Source: Rhizobium hidalgonense
GTDB taxonomy: Bacteria; Pseudomonadota; Alphaproteobacteria; Rhizobiales; Rhizobiaceae
Direction: 5' to 3'
Length of the DNA: 64,000 bases
NCBI RefSeq assembly: GCF_002914525.1
Contig: NZ_LODW01000048.1
Location: forward strand, 372,001 to 436,000
Below are positions 26,707-35,829 of the stretch, piece after piece. A program made the position numbers and the translations under genes. Each line of letters opens with the position of its first letter. Within the stretch, counting starts at the first letter, position 1. Under the pieces are notes generated by a model. That model did no database searches and was not told the DNA's origin. It saw nothing but the letters and a program-made list of their open reading frames with translations.

Positions 26707-26728
26707 TTCGGCGTTAGGTCACGCCGAA
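26707..26728. promoter_or_regulatory. perfect hairpin/palindrome between VOC and nitrilase-like genes
   Basis: ttcggcgt (26707-26714) and acgccgaa (26721-26728) form a perfect 8-bp inverted repeat with a 6-nt loop. No T-run follows on either strand. It lies after the VOC gene and 130 bp before the nitrilase-like gene, both on the minus strand, so it could end the first or control the second. Confidence 0.35.
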
Positions 26729-26797
26729 TGGAGGATGTCGAGATGGCCGCGATTCGTCAATTCGGGGAATGGAGGCGACTGGTGGGCGCCGAGGGCC

Positions 26798-27187
26798 CTA
26801 CTCGGGCCTGCTATCTTGACCCACTCGCCACGGCGGGTCGACGCGGTTCGATCCGGCGAAATAAAGGATGATGCGGTTGCCGCCGGGATCGAATAATTCG
26901 GCTTCGCGCCAGAGCCAACTCTTGTCCTCGGGGCCGCTCACGAAACGAAGACCGGCCTCGCTGAGACGGCCGACCGTCTCGTCCAGGCTCTCGCATTCGA
27001 AATAGACTGTGGTTCCACCACCGCCAATTTCGCCCTGATGCAGGGAGAAGGTACTGTCCCCGTCCGGGCAGACGAAGCGCGCATACCGAGGACGGGCGTC
27101 GACGATGGGCTTGAGACCGAGGGCGCAGTAAAAATTCCAGCCCGCATCGAGGTCAGGCATGGTAACGGTCACCTGGTTCAAGCGCAT
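26798..27187 (-). CDS. VOC-family (glyoxalase/bleomycin-resistance-like) protein
   Basis: 129 residues. Two beta-alpha-beta-beta-beta modules: LNQVTVTMPDLDAGWNFYCA near the start, then VYFECESLDETVGRL and AELFDPGGNRIILYFAG, where the DPxGN loop and final strand are typical. Members bind a metal and catalyse isomerisations or ring cleavage, or simply bind toxins. Start supported by ggagg 8 nt upstream. Reaction unknown. Confidence 0.85.
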   Translation of the reverse strand: MRLNQVTVTMPDLDAGWNFYCALGLKPIVDARPRYARFVCPDGDSTFSLHQGEIGGGGTTVYFECESLDETVGRLSEAGLRFVSGPEDKSWLWREAELFDPGGNRIILYFAGSNRVDPPWRVGQDSRPE

Positions 27188-27381
27188 GATCTATCCTCCC
27201 TGATGAGTTCGCCGAAAACTGCCGGCAATTCTGGGACCACGAGATCCATAAAAACAGAGAGCTGAGACCGTCGCATGAACCAAATTCTAAGCGACACGCT
27301 TTTTGTGTCCTTGCCACAAATCTCGTGTCAGACTGCTGCAAGCTGCGCATCGCCTGCGCGCCAGTCGAAAGGGCCGAAGCC

Positions 27382-27597
27382 ATGCACAAGTTCACCGTCA
27401 CCCTCACCCGCGAGATCGAGGCCGATACCGCCGAAGAGGCCGCATTGCTCGTGTACCAGGAACTGTCAAGGGAACCGGTCCCTGACAGCTATTCGGTCAC
27501 CGACGAGAGGAAGGTAACCAGTGAGATAAAGCTGGACCGAAATAAGGCTGATGAATTCGCCAGCATCGATCACACCGCCGATCCCGGCAACTGGTAA
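27382..27597 (+). CDS. small conserved-type hypothetical protein
   Basis: 71 residues starting [20 protein letters not shown], with aaggg 10 nt upstream. The first half is a beta strand plus a helix ([10 protein letters not shown]), the second strand-like and acidic, ending [10 protein letters not shown]. The pattern [19 protein letters not shown] resembles small ferredoxin-like or AMMECR-unrelated domains that sense nothing known; no function is assigned. It precedes the dapB-like gene by 107 bp in the same direction. Confidence 0.6.
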   Translation: MHKFTVTLTREIEADTAEEAALLVYQELSREPVPDSYSVTDERKVTSEIKLDRNKADEFASIDHTADPGNW

Positions 27598-27704
27598 CCT
27601 CAGGTGGGCATTCCGGCTTTTCGATGAGAGCCGAATGCGCTAGTTGCAAATTCCCTTCCCCGGCGCGAGTGCCGAATTTAAACAGCCCGAGCCAAGGAAA
27701 AGCC

Positions 27705-28475
27705 GTGACCTCACCAATCAAAATAGCGGTCGCCGGCGCGAACGGCCGCATCGGCCGCACTATCGTGCCGCTGCTGGCGGCCGATCCGGCTTTTGCCTTC
27801 GTCGGCGGCATCGGCCGTGAGGGCTCCGCGGGCGCCGGGCTGATCGACCGTTCGGCGGCGATCGCCGCCGCCGACGTGATCCTGGATTTCACCACGGGAC
27901 GTGCCGCCGCTGAACTTACCGGCCTCTGCGCATCAGCAGGCGGGCCAGCCCTGGTGATCGGGGCCACGGGCTTCGAACGGGACGAACTCGAACGGATTGC
28001 GGAAGCCGCCCGGACGATTCCGACCCTGCGCTCCGGCAATTTCTCCATCGGCTTGAACATGCTGCTCGGCCTTGTCGCCCAGGCCGCGCGCGCCCTTCCC
28101 GCTGAAGGTTGGGATATCGAAATCCTCGAGGCCCATCACAACAGGAAGATCGACGCGCCGTCCGGCACGGCGCTGATGCTCGGTGAGGCAGCCGCCGAGG
28201 GCCGCGGCGTCTCCCTCGCCTCCGTCGAGCGGCGCGGGCGCGACGGCATCACCGGGGAGCGGCCGCCCGGCGAGATCGGATTCGCGGTCTTGCGCGCCGG
28301 CGGGCTTGTCGGAGAACACAGCGTGCTCTTTGCAGGTGCCGAAGAAGTCGTGACGCTCTCTCATTCGGCTCTCGATCGCAGCATGTTTGCCCGCGGTGCA
28401 CTGGCCGCCGCCCGCTGGATTGTGGGGCGCGCACCCGGCGAATATGGCATGCGGGATGTCCTGGGTCTGGCGTGA
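27705..28475 (+). CDS. dapB: 4-hydroxy-tetrahydrodipicolinate reductase
   Basis: 256 residues from a GTG at 27705 with aagga 7 nt upstream. NAD(P)-binding GANGRIGR near residue 11, [23 protein letters not shown] and the catalytic [15 protein letters not shown] are all present. The enzyme reduces the cyclic intermediate of the diaminopimelate/lysine pathway. Several family blocks are shortened compared with the usual 270 residues, and no other lysine gene is near, so it may be a second copy beside a housekeeping dapB. Confidence 0.9.
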   Translation: MTSPIKIAVAGANGRIGRTIVPLLAADPAFAFVGGIGREGSAGAGLIDRSAAIAAADVILDFTTGRAAAELTGLCASAGGPALVIGATGFERDELERIAEAARTIPTLRSGNFSIGLNMLLGLVAQAARALPAEGWDIEILEAHHNRKIDAPSGTALMLGEAAAEGRGVSLASVERRGRDGITGERPPGEIGFAVLRAGGLVGEHSVLFAGAEEVVTLSHSALDRSMFARGALAAARWIVGRAPGEYGMRDVLGLA

Positions 28476-28522
28476 GAAGGGGAACAGGGAGAGTGGACAG
28501 AGGCTTGAAGCGCGTTCTTGAA

Positions 28523-29455
28523 TCAAATTCTAAGCGCATCGAAGATCGCAGAAGCGACGACCACTTCCGTTCCGGCGAGACCTACGGAGCAGAATAGCGT
28601 GATTTCCTCAGCCGATCCCCGGCCGGCCGCTTTCCCGGCAATGATGTTGGCAAGATCGGCCATGCGGCGCTCGCTGCCGGAACCGGCGAGGAAAAAGGGC
28701 GATGCGTAGGCCCAGGTCTGTTCGGGCGAATCCGTCGCGATCACGGCGGCGGCATCCGCGACATCAAGACCGAGTTCATATCCCTGAAGCGTTTTCGGAC
28801 CCACCGTGTTGACGTGCACACCGGGCTTCAAATCACGCGCATGGATAACGGGTGCTCGGCTCGTCGTTGCGCAGATGACGATATCGGCATCATCAACGGC
28901 CTCAGCGACGCTTTCGACAGGTTCCACCTCCAGCCCCAGGGCGTGCTGCATCTCGCTGGCGAAGGCGGCTCGATTTTTCTCGTCGCGGCTATAGACGCGG
29001 GCGCGGGTCAGTTTTCGGACGGCGGCGGCTGCGGCAAGCTGGCTTCGCGCTTGCGCTCCGCTGCCGATGATCCCGACGATCCTGGCGTTGGGCGTGCTGA
29101 GATGGCGAACGGCGAGACCGCCGATGGCACCGGTCCTGAGGTTGCCGAGGCGCTCCCCGAGAACGATGCCCTTGAGCCTGGCGTCGTCGGCCGACCACAC
29201 CGCGACGATCTGCGAATGCTCCACCCCGTCGAATGTTTCGTAGACACGGAAACCCGCGAGCGGTTTGTCGCCAAGCATGCCGCCGACGGTGAAAACGAGA
29301 TCGCCTCGATCGGGAAAGGACACGTGATGCCGGGGCGGAGAGACCAGCCGATTGCCGGCTCTCGCGATAAAGGCGGTCTCGAGCGCATCGATGGCAACCC
29401 GCATCAATGCGTTTCCGCCCAGATCCTCGTCCCTCAATATTTTTGTCACGGGCAA
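28523..29455 (-). CDS. ornithine cyclodeaminase/mu-crystallin family protein
   Basis: 310 residues. N-terminal dimer domain (LRDEDLGGNALMRVAIDALE), RTGAIGGLAVRHLS substrate/NAD region, Rossmann motif IIGSGAQARSQLAA and ICATTSRAPVIHARDLKPG, read in parts. Members deaminate ornithine to proline, or act as ketimine reductases, alanine dehydrogenases or similar NAD(P) enzymes; the sequence does not decide which. Cytoplasmic. Convergent with dapB, 47 bp apart. The acetyltransferase upstream is in the same direction, 94 bp away. Confidence 0.85.
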   Translation of the reverse strand: MPVTKILRDEDLGGNALMRVAIDALETAFIARAGNRLVSPPRHHVSFPDRGDLVFTVGGMLGDKPLAGFRVYETFDGVEHSQIVAVWSADDARLKGIVLGERLGNLRTGAIGGLAVRHLSTPNARIVGIIGSGAQARSQLAAAAAVRKLTRARVYSRDEKNRAAFASEMQHALGLEVEPVESVAEAVDDADIVICATTSRAPVIHARDLKPGVHVNTVGPKTLQGYELGLDVADAAAVIATDSPEQTWAYASPFFLAGSGSERRMADLANIIAGKAAGRGSAEEITLFCSVGLAGTEVVVASAIFDALRI

Positions 29456-29549
29456 ATCTCCACCAGCTTAGGCGGGCATCCTCCGACCCCAACTGCGCTT
29501 GAGGTCAATAGGGCAGGGAAAGCGATTGCGCTGAAATTCCGAGTGAGGC

Positions 29550-30056
29550 CTAGTCGACCAGACGGCGGGCCATGATCACGTCGTCGATCTCCCTGCCCTC
29601 TTCCAGAACCCCGGCAGGAATCCTGCCGACTTCGGAGAAGCCCTGTCGCTGATAAAACCGGATTGCCGCCGCGTTCTCCGCGCTGACGAAGAGCTCCAGC
29701 TGGCGGATGCCGAGATCGCGAGCGTGGTCGGAAACCGCCTGCAGCAGCCTCCGGGCAAGACCCGTTCCACGCAGGTCGGCGCGCACATAGACCATGACGA
29801 TCGTGGCGCGATGGGCCATCTTGCTCGACCGTTGCCGAAACAGCCCCATGATCCCGACGGGGGCGCTGTCCTGGAACGCAATGAAAACCGGCTCGTTCAG
29901 GCGATCGACCCACTCCTCGGGAGAAAGAGCCTCCCAGTCTTCGTAGCGGCTCGCAAACGAGGACGGCTCGGCGCGCAGCGCTTCCAGACGAATAAGCCGG
30001 AAAGCCTCCACTTCGTCTGCCTGGATAAGCCTGATCGTCACACCGCCTGCATCCAT
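29550..30056 (-). CDS. GNAT-family N-acetyltransferase
   Basis: 168 residues from the ATG at 30056, which has a perfect aggagg ribosome site. Core motifs: IAFQDSAPVGIMGLF (strand pair), VMVYVRADLRGTGLARRLLQ (acetyl-CoA loop RGTGLA) and FVSAENAAAIRFYQRQGFSEVG, read in parts. Complete, in contrast with the decayed copy at 16862. Substrate unknown; possibly translated with the ornithine-cyclodeaminase-like gene downstream. Confidence 0.9.
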   Translation of the reverse strand: MDAGGVTIRLIQADEVEAFRLIRLEALRAEPSSFASRYEDWEALSPEEWVDRLNEPVFIAFQDSAPVGIMGLFRQRSSKMAHRATIVMVYVRADLRGTGLARRLLQAVSDHARDLGIRQLELFVSAENAAAIRFYQRQGFSEVGRIPAGVLEEGREIDDVIMARRLVD

Positions 30057-30278
30057 CGGAACCTCCTGCGATATCGCAGCCATCGTCATTGCAGAGGGCT
30101 CGGGCCGATGCAAGCGCGGAAGATTTGGCAGGAATCACTCGAGGATAGGTGTGGCCCCGATAGCAGGTAGCGAGGGCGCCGGGATTTCGGCTTGGCTATG
30201 CTGCGCCAGCGCCCTGGGAAGCTTCACTGAGGCGCCCAGCGACAAGCTCGAAGGGTGAGGCCGATGGCCCGCCTGCAG

Positions 30279-30683
30279 TCATTGCGCTGGGGTTCCCACC
30301 CGGCCGCCCTTGCGGACGCCCGACGGATCCCCGGGCGTCGGCTGGTTCGTTGGCCGGAGGTCCCATTGATCGGACGGCCGGACGGCCGGTCGCTCGGTCG
30401 CCGGTTCGGGCGTCGACCGTACGACCAGATTGTCCGGCTGTTTGGTTGACCCTGTCGCCGCTTCATCAGTTGACCACTCGGTCGCTTGATCGCTCGGCTT
30501 GTCCATCTTGAAGGGTGCAATCTGATTGATAATGACGAGCAGAACTATCCCGACCATCATGCAGACCAGCGTATAGAGAGCGAAATACTTCAGTGCATAA
30601 CCCTCGCTGATTGGCAGAGCGGCCTTGACAGCGGCGCGAAATGATATTTTCGCATTATTGAAGGATACTTGCAGAAAAGGCAA
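30279..30683 (-). CDS. possible single-pass membrane protein with Pro/Thr-rich repetitive tail
   Basis: 134 residues if started at the TTG at 30683. One hydrophobic helix (YTLVCMMVGIVLLVIINQI, residues ~37-55) is followed by a low-complexity tail of Asp, Pro, Thr, Ser, Arg (SDQATEWSTDEAATGS, PEPATERPAVRPSDQ). The DNA in the tail is full of short cggtcg/ggccgg repeats. No ATG and no ribosome site precede the membrane helix, so expression is doubtful. The rest of the 890-bp gap (30057-30946) has no other candidate. Confidence 0.35.
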   Translation of the reverse strand: MPFLQVSFNNAKISFRAAVKAALPISEGYALKYFALYTLVCMMVGIVLLVIINQIAPFKMDKPSDQATEWSTDEAATGSTKQPDNLVVRSTPEPATERPAVRPSDQWDLRPTNQPTPGDPSGVRKGGRVGTPAQ

Positions 30684-30946
30684 TAGATTTTAAGCATATG
30701 TTAAGCATTCCAGAAATTTCCAGCTTATGACAAGGTAGTTATTGGAAGGATCAAGGAAACAACTCCCGCACTGCTCGATTTATCTTAAGAATCCCGGTAA
30801 AGGCGAGACGCCCGCGCGGCTGCTTGTAATAGGCTGGCGTCATTGGCGAGGGTTCGCCAAGACAATGCCGGTGATATAGGCTAGATTGCATGGTGCCGGC
30901 AGCCTGGTTTCGAGGGTACGCCTTCGGGGTCGGCAGGGGGATCTGC

Positions 30947-32407
30947 ATGTCGGCCATTGCATCTCTGTTTCAGGAAGCCGCCCGGCTTGCGGCCGGGTTT
31001 CGGCAGGCGACACCCGCCCGCCACATGCCCAGCCACGATTACGCCACCTCGCTTGCCGCCTTCGGCGAGCCGCTGCCAATGGCCGGATCACAGATGCTGG
31101 ATGTCATCAGGCGGCTCGCAGATGGCGCCGAACCCGGGCTGCATGCAACCACCGGCCCACGCTTCTTTGGCTGGGTCATCGGCGGCTCCCATCCTGTCGG
31201 CGTCGCGGCCGATTTCCTCACCAGCGCCTGGGGCCAGAATGCCGGAAACCATGTCGCCGCTCCGGCTGCGGCCGCCGTCGAGACCGTCGCTGCGAGATGG
31301 CTTCTCGATCTCCTGAAGCTGCCAGCCGAAAGCTCGGTCGGCTTCGTGACCGGCGCGACGGTCGCGAATTTCACCTGCCTTGCCGCCGCCCGCGGCGAGG
31401 TGCTGCGCCAAGTCGGCTGGGATGCCGATGCCAAGGGGCTGTTCGGCGCGCCCGAAATCACCGTGCTGATCGGTGACGACGCCCACACGACGGTGTTCTC
31501 TGCGCTGCAATTCCTCGGCCTCGGCCATGATCGCTTGCTGCGCGTCCGCACCGATCCGGTGGGACGGATAGACCCGGCCGCGCTGGCGGGCACGCTCGAT
31601 ACGGTCTCGGGTCCCGTCATCGCCATTCTCCAGGCGGGTCAGATCAATACCGGCGCTTTTGACGACTTCGCCGCGATGATCCCGCTGCTTAAAACGAAAG
31701 GCGCCTGGGTGCATATCGACGGCGCCTTCGGCCTTTGGGCGCAGGCGTCGGTGAAGACCAGCCATCTCAGCCGCGGCATCGAAGCCGCCGACAGCTGGGC
31801 GACCGACGGCCACAAATGGCTACAGACACCCTATGATTGCGGCTATGCGATCGTCCGCAGCGAACTCGCCCATCGCCGCGCCATGACGATCGCCGCAAGC
31901 TATCTGCCGCTCGCCGGCGTAGGCGAACGCGATCCCTCCCATTATGTGCCGGAGCTATCAAGAAGGGCGCGCGGCTTTGCCACCTGGGCGATGCTGAAAC
32001 ATCTCGGCCGCGAAGGCATGGCCGCCCTCATCGACCAGTGCTGCGCCTCGGCACGACTGGCGGCTGATCTGCTCGCCCGCGAGCCCGGCATCGCCATTCT
32101 GAACGAGGTCACGCTGAACCAACTCGTCATCCGCTTCGGAGCCGGCCGTCCGGACGAAGAAGGCGATGCGCTGACCCGAAAGACGATCGAAAAGATCCAG
32201 GCGGACGGCCTGATCTTCGCCGGCGGCGCCAAATGGCGCGGCCGCGACGTGTTGCGCCTCTCCGTCACCAATTTCCAGACGACATCGGATCAGGCGGAAC
32301 TGGCCGCCCACAGCATCATTGCGGCTTACCGGAGCGTTAGCAGCGTGGACAGCGCGCCAACTGACAGGGTCCCGGCTGACAGGGTCCCCAGTGGACACGG
32401 CCAATGA
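30947..32407 (+). CDS. pyridoxal-phosphate-dependent decarboxylase (group II family)
   Basis: 486 residues from the ATG at 30947, with agggg 8 nt upstream; an ATG at 30890 would add 19 residues. Fold-type I PLP enzyme: SVGFVTGATVANFTCL phosphate loop, His180 (DDAHTTVFSAL) stacking on the cofactor, Asp258 (WVHIDGAFG) and Schiff-base Lys290 (TDGHKWLQ). The family decarboxylates amino acids such as aspartate, glutamate or aromatic ones; specificity unclear. The end has a 20-residue proline/asparate tail with a repeated TDRVPADRVP that lies outside the fold. Followed by a methyltransferase gene 123 bp downstream. Confidence 0.85.
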   Translation: MSAIASLFQEAARLAAGFRQATPARHMPSHDYATSLAAFGEPLPMAGSQMLDVIRRLADGAEPGLHATTGPRFFGWVIGGSHPVGVAADFLTSAWGQNAGNHVAAPAAAAVETVAARWLLDLLKLPAESSVGFVTGATVANFTCLAAARGEVLRQVGWDADAKGLFGAPEITVLIGDDAHTTVFSALQFLGLGHDRLLRVRTDPVGRIDPAALAGTLDTVSGPVIAILQAGQINTGAFDDFAAMIPLLKTKGAWVHIDGAFGLWAQASVKTSHLSRGIEAADSWATDGHKWLQTPYDCGYAIVRSELAHRRAMTIAASYLPLAGVGERDPSHYVPELSRRARGFATWAMLKHLGREGMAALIDQCCASARLAADLLAREPGIAILNEVTLNQLVIRFGAGRPDEEGDALTRKTIEKIQADGLIFAGGAKWRGRDVLRLSVTNFQTTSDQAELAAHSIIAAYRSVSSVDSAPTDRVPADRVPSGHGQ

Positions 32408-32530
32408 AATGCCAACACTTATATGGGCGGGCTGGCTGTATTGCCGGCATCGATTCGCGCCCGTCATCCCATTGCCACAGGCAGCGATTATAGCTCCGCG
32501 TCCGTTCCGATCGCGCAAGGAGGATGAGCC

Positions 32531-33316
32531 ATGAACGCCAATGATGTCGCCGCTCATTGGGAGAGCAATGCCGAGAACTGGACGATCTATAGCCGCGCGG
32601 GCTACGACAAATATCGCGACGCGCTGAATACGCCGGCCTTTCTCGATATGCTGCCACCGGTCGCCGGACTTGCCGGGCTCGACCTCGGCTGCGGCGAAGG
32701 CTCGAATACCCGCGCCGTCGCCCGTCTCGGCGCCCGTATGACCGGCCTCGACATCGCGCCGACCTTCATTCGCCATGCCCGCGAGACCGAGACACAGGCG
32801 CCGCTCGGCATCGGCTACGTGCTTGGCGATGGCCAGAGCATCGACTTCCCGGCAGCGACTTTCGATTTCGTAACCGCTTTCATGTCGATGATGGACATGG
32901 CCGATCAGCGCCAGGTCCTGAACGGCATCCACCGCATTCTGAAACCCGGCGGCTTCCTGCAGTTTTCGATCCTCCACCCTTGTTTCGTGCCGCCGACGCG
33001 CCGCAATATCCGCAATGAAGCGGGCGAACCGATCGCGGTGGAGATCGCCGATTATTTCGACGAGAGCGACGGCCGGATCGAGCGCTGGATCTTTTCCTCT
33101 ATCCCCGAGGCGGAGCGGGCAAAGCTGCCCCCCTTTTCCATCCCGCGCTTCCACCGGACGCTGTCGACCTGGGTTTCGATGATCGTCGAAGCGAGGCTGA
33201 CGATCGAGGCCTTCGGCGAGCCGATGGCGTCGTCGGAGGTGGCGCAGGCCGAGCCTGTCGTCGCCGACACCCGCATCGCACCGATCTTCCTGCATATCAG
33301 GGCGCGCAAGCTTTAA
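32531..33316 (+). CDS. SAM-dependent methyltransferase (class I)
   Basis: 261 residues with a strong ribosome site (aaggagg). SAM-binding motif I is GLDLGCGEGSNTR (residues ~50-62); motif II acidic end is MTGLDIAP, then DGQSIDFPAATFDFV and the post-motif ILKPGGFLQFS. The acceptor is unknown; the fold is the UbiE/COQ5-like methyltransferase type 11. Cytoplasmic. Same direction as the PLP decarboxylase. Confidence 0.9.
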   Translation: MNANDVAAHWESNAENWTIYSRAGYDKYRDALNTPAFLDMLPPVAGLAGLDLGCGEGSNTRAVARLGARMTGLDIAPTFIRHARETETQAPLGIGYVLGDGQSIDFPAATFDFVTAFMSMMDMADQRQVLNGIHRILKPGGFLQFSILHPCFVPPTRRNIRNEAGEPIAVEIADYFDESDGRIERWIFSSIPEAERAKLPPFSIPRFHRTLSTWVSMIVEARLTIEAFGEPMASSEVAQAEPVVADTRIAPIFLHIRARKL

Positions 33317-33391
33317 ATTCGCGTCATCGAGGTTTGGAAGGACGTTCCTCAGCGCGCTGACGAACTCGGCTTCACCTCAGACGAACCGGCA

Positions 33392-33814
33392 TCATCGTCG
33401 CACTGCGACGACCGAACTGGCGCGGTACCTGGACAGCTGCACCCGGTTGGATTGATTGCCGCCGAACAGGTAGACGTACTGACGGCGCTGATCGATGTGA
33501 TCGAAAAGGCTCACATGAAAGCGCTTGCCGTTGCGGATCACCACGACATCCCCTCGCCTGGCGGCGCGGAAGAACACCGGCTTGCCGAACTTCCTCCAGG
33601 ACGCTGCCATGTTCGGATTGGGCGGCGGCTCCCGCGACGATCGCTTGGCGATAAAGGCCAGGAACGCTCCGCACCACGACACCCTGCGGGGATTGACGCT
33701 GAGGAAGGAGATGGAGCGCTCGTGCATGCTTTTGTACTTCGATGCCGTGCCCAGCATGTCCGCCTCACAGGGCACGGCAAGCGCCGTGAGGACGATGACG
33801 AGAATAACCTTCAT
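33392..33814 (-). CDS. exported TIGR02594-family protein (NlpC/P60-like)
   Basis: 140 residues. Signal peptide MKVILVIVLTALAVPCEA. The family pattern is plain: GTASKYKSMHE, WCGAFLAFIAKR (candidate nucleophile cysteine), ASWRKFGKPV, RRGDVVVIRNGKRFHVSLF (candidate histidine), then VYLFGGNQSNRVQLSRY. These proteins resemble CHAP/NlpC peptidoglycan hydrolases and are often secreted or phage-associated, but no activity has been settled to my knowledge. The start at 33814 fits the signal peptide; upstream codons belong to the 5' flank. Confidence 0.8.
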   Translation of the reverse strand: MKVILVIVLTALAVPCEADMLGTASKYKSMHERSISFLSVNPRRVSWCGAFLAFIAKRSSREPPPNPNMAASWRKFGKPVFFRAARRGDVVVIRNGKRFHVSLFDHIDQRRQYVYLFGGNQSNRVQLSRYRASSVVAVRR

Positions 33815-34312
33815 AGTTACCCACCATTGTTTTGTATAAACGCTCAAATTCCGAAATGTGGCGAAGAATAAAACAGGCGCGGCAACGTAGATGCCAATTA
33901 TGGCGTGATTTAGAAACAACTAATACTGGCATTTTGCTGGTGAAAATTGGCCCAAAACAAGGCGCCGGGCCACCACAGACGAGCCTTCTTGCAGCCGGGC
34001 ACGACCAATGCAAATCCTGCAAATACCGGGTTTACAAGCCAGAAGTGTTGGAGTTTCACCCATTGGAACCGGTTTCACACCGACCGCAGTCGCAAGTGAT
34101 TGAGCAACAAGATCATTCGCCAAAGAGTTGACAGCACTGCGCGGCCTAGGCCATCACCTATACGAGCTATATTTCCGATAGCCCCTAGTAATACTTAGCC
34201 ATGAGGGGAAATACATAGCGCTCGCCGCCCTTCATTGGTGAAAACCGGAGGTCCTGCCCCCTGCCGATCGCGGACATGGACGTTCCGAACACCGGATAGC
34301 CGGCGCCGTGAG
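33815..34312. other. 498-bp gap without a convincing gene
   Basis: Mostly unstructured sequence with lower GC in the first 100 bases. A 30-codon minus-strand frame (34275-34186) before the transporter's end lacks a ribosome site. Confidence 0.5.
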
Positions 34313-35485
34313 TTAACCGTGGGGTTGCACCGTGGGCTGGCCCATGACCGAGGCAGGATTCGCGGCAAGCGCCCTGGTGACCAGAAGTGCCGCGGCAAGA
34401 ACAGGGACCATCGCCCAATACGAAAAGCGGATGCCGACATGTTCGGCGACGAAGCCGAGCAGCGGCGGTCCGGCGAAAAACACGAGAAACGTCGTCTGCC
34501 CGAGTGCTGCAACGCTGACCGGCGCGGGTCGATCCGTGCGTCGGGCCGCGGCCGAGATGGCAAGCGGATAGACCGATGAGCAGCCGAGCCCCGTCAGGCC
34601 AAAACCTGCGAGCGCGACGACAGGATGCGTGGCCGTCGCCACCATCGCGACACCGATGGCCGTGATCCCAAGAAGAGTTAATGCGACCGGGCGTGGATTG
34701 AAGCGGTCGATGACAGGGTCCATGCCGAGCCGCCCGATGGCGATCAGCAAGGAGAAGATGGTCACGCCGAGCCCGCCGACGAATGGTTCGACGGCAAATA
34801 CGTCCCGCATATAGATCGCCGACCAATCGACGCTTGCGCCTTCGGCAAGAAGAGGACCTGCGCCGACGAGGCAAAGGGGCAGCAGCCCGATGGTGGGAAA
34901 GGCGAAAAGCGGCGCATGTCCGGGGTGTGCGTCGCGCCGTTTGGGCGCATTCTCGATCCCGGAGAAAACGATCGACCCCGCAATCAAGACAATGATGAGG
35001 ATGATGAAGGTATGCAGTTCGATGGAGACGGCCACCTGCCGCATGCCGGCGGCAACCAGGGCGGTGAGGCAGAAGCCGAGGCTCCACATGCCGTGAGCCC
35101 GGCTCATGATGCGGTATCCGAGCAACGCCTCATGGCGATCGGTTTCGATATTGGCGTTGATCTCGAATGCCCCGGTGAAAATGCCAGCAATGAAGAACAA
35201 CGGCACGGCCAGCGGAGCTGAAGGCATCCACGGGATCAGCGCCAAAAACAGCGAAGCGCCGAAGACAGTGACAAAGGCGGTCGTGCGCGCACCGAGCCGC
35301 TCGATGGATCTCACCGCGAACGTCAGCCCGCAGAGAACACCTAACGACAAGACTGCGAGCAAAAGGCCTAGTTCTCCTTCAGCAAGGCCGAACTTGCGCT
35401 GCAGGTCGGGCAGCCGCGAAAGGAACGCGCCGAGGGAAACGGCCACGGCAAATTGAATGAAGAAAATGCGATGATGCGGCTTCAT
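34313..35485 (-). CDS. MFS transporter (YbjJ/fucose-permease-like)
   Basis: 390 residues, about twelve membrane segments. The first segment reads FFIQFAVAVSLGAFLSRLPD and the loop after TM2 has FAVRSIERLGAR; the RFNPR stretch between TM8 and TM9 repeats the pattern in the second half. Closest in layout to MFS members of unknown substrate such as YbjJ and inner-membrane sugar/drug permeases. Divergent from kup (345 bp between). A conserved GGLPP-like exit is absent, so drug export is not supported. Confidence 0.85.
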   Translation of the reverse strand: MKPHHRIFFIQFAVAVSLGAFLSRLPDLQRKFGLAEGELGLLLAVLSLGVLCGLTFAVRSIERLGARTTAFVTVFGASLFLALIPWMPSAPLAVPLFFIAGIFTGAFEINANIETDRHEALLGYRIMSRAHGMWSLGFCLTALVAAGMRQVAVSIELHTFIILIIVLIAGSIVFSGIENAPKRRDAHPGHAPLFAFPTIGLLPLCLVGAGPLLAEGASVDWSAIYMRDVFAVEPFVGGLGVTIFSLLIAIGRLGMDPVIDRFNPRPVALTLLGITAIGVAMVATATHPVVALAGFGLTGLGCSSVYPLAISAAARRTDRPAPVSVAALGQTTFLVFFAGPPLLGFVAEHVGIRFSYWAMVPVLAAALLVTRALAANPASVMGQPTVQPHG

Positions 35486-35829
35486 CTCGGGACTTGCTCC
35501 GATTGCGGCGGGGTTGAAGCCCAGATATCCGAGCGGCAAAGCCGGACATTCCAACGAAATGGCGACTGGCCCAAATCCGCGGCTCCCGGTTGTCTCACAC
35601 CGTTGCTGACAGTTTCTGTCAGCATGCCGGTGCCGCCCGTCGTTTGACGCGGGTTGGCGGTTCGCCGGAGGTGGTCGCCGGCCTGACGGCTTGTGACGTC
35701 ACGAGTGGATGGTGCCCGCCTCTGCCGCCTCTCCCTCTCACAAAAAATTCGCACCCACATCAATTTACTTGCCGTTCTGCAATGCGGCATATGTTTGTGT
35801 TCATGGCCAAGTGGCATGAGCGGGGAATC

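Noticed and set aside
31958..33295. Minus-strand frame spanning the decarboxylase and methyltransferase
   Set aside because: Crosses two real genes and an intergenic gap with no motif.
34186..34275. 30-codon minus-strand frame ending PLMAKYY
   Set aside because: No ribosome site and unlike any known end; probably chance.
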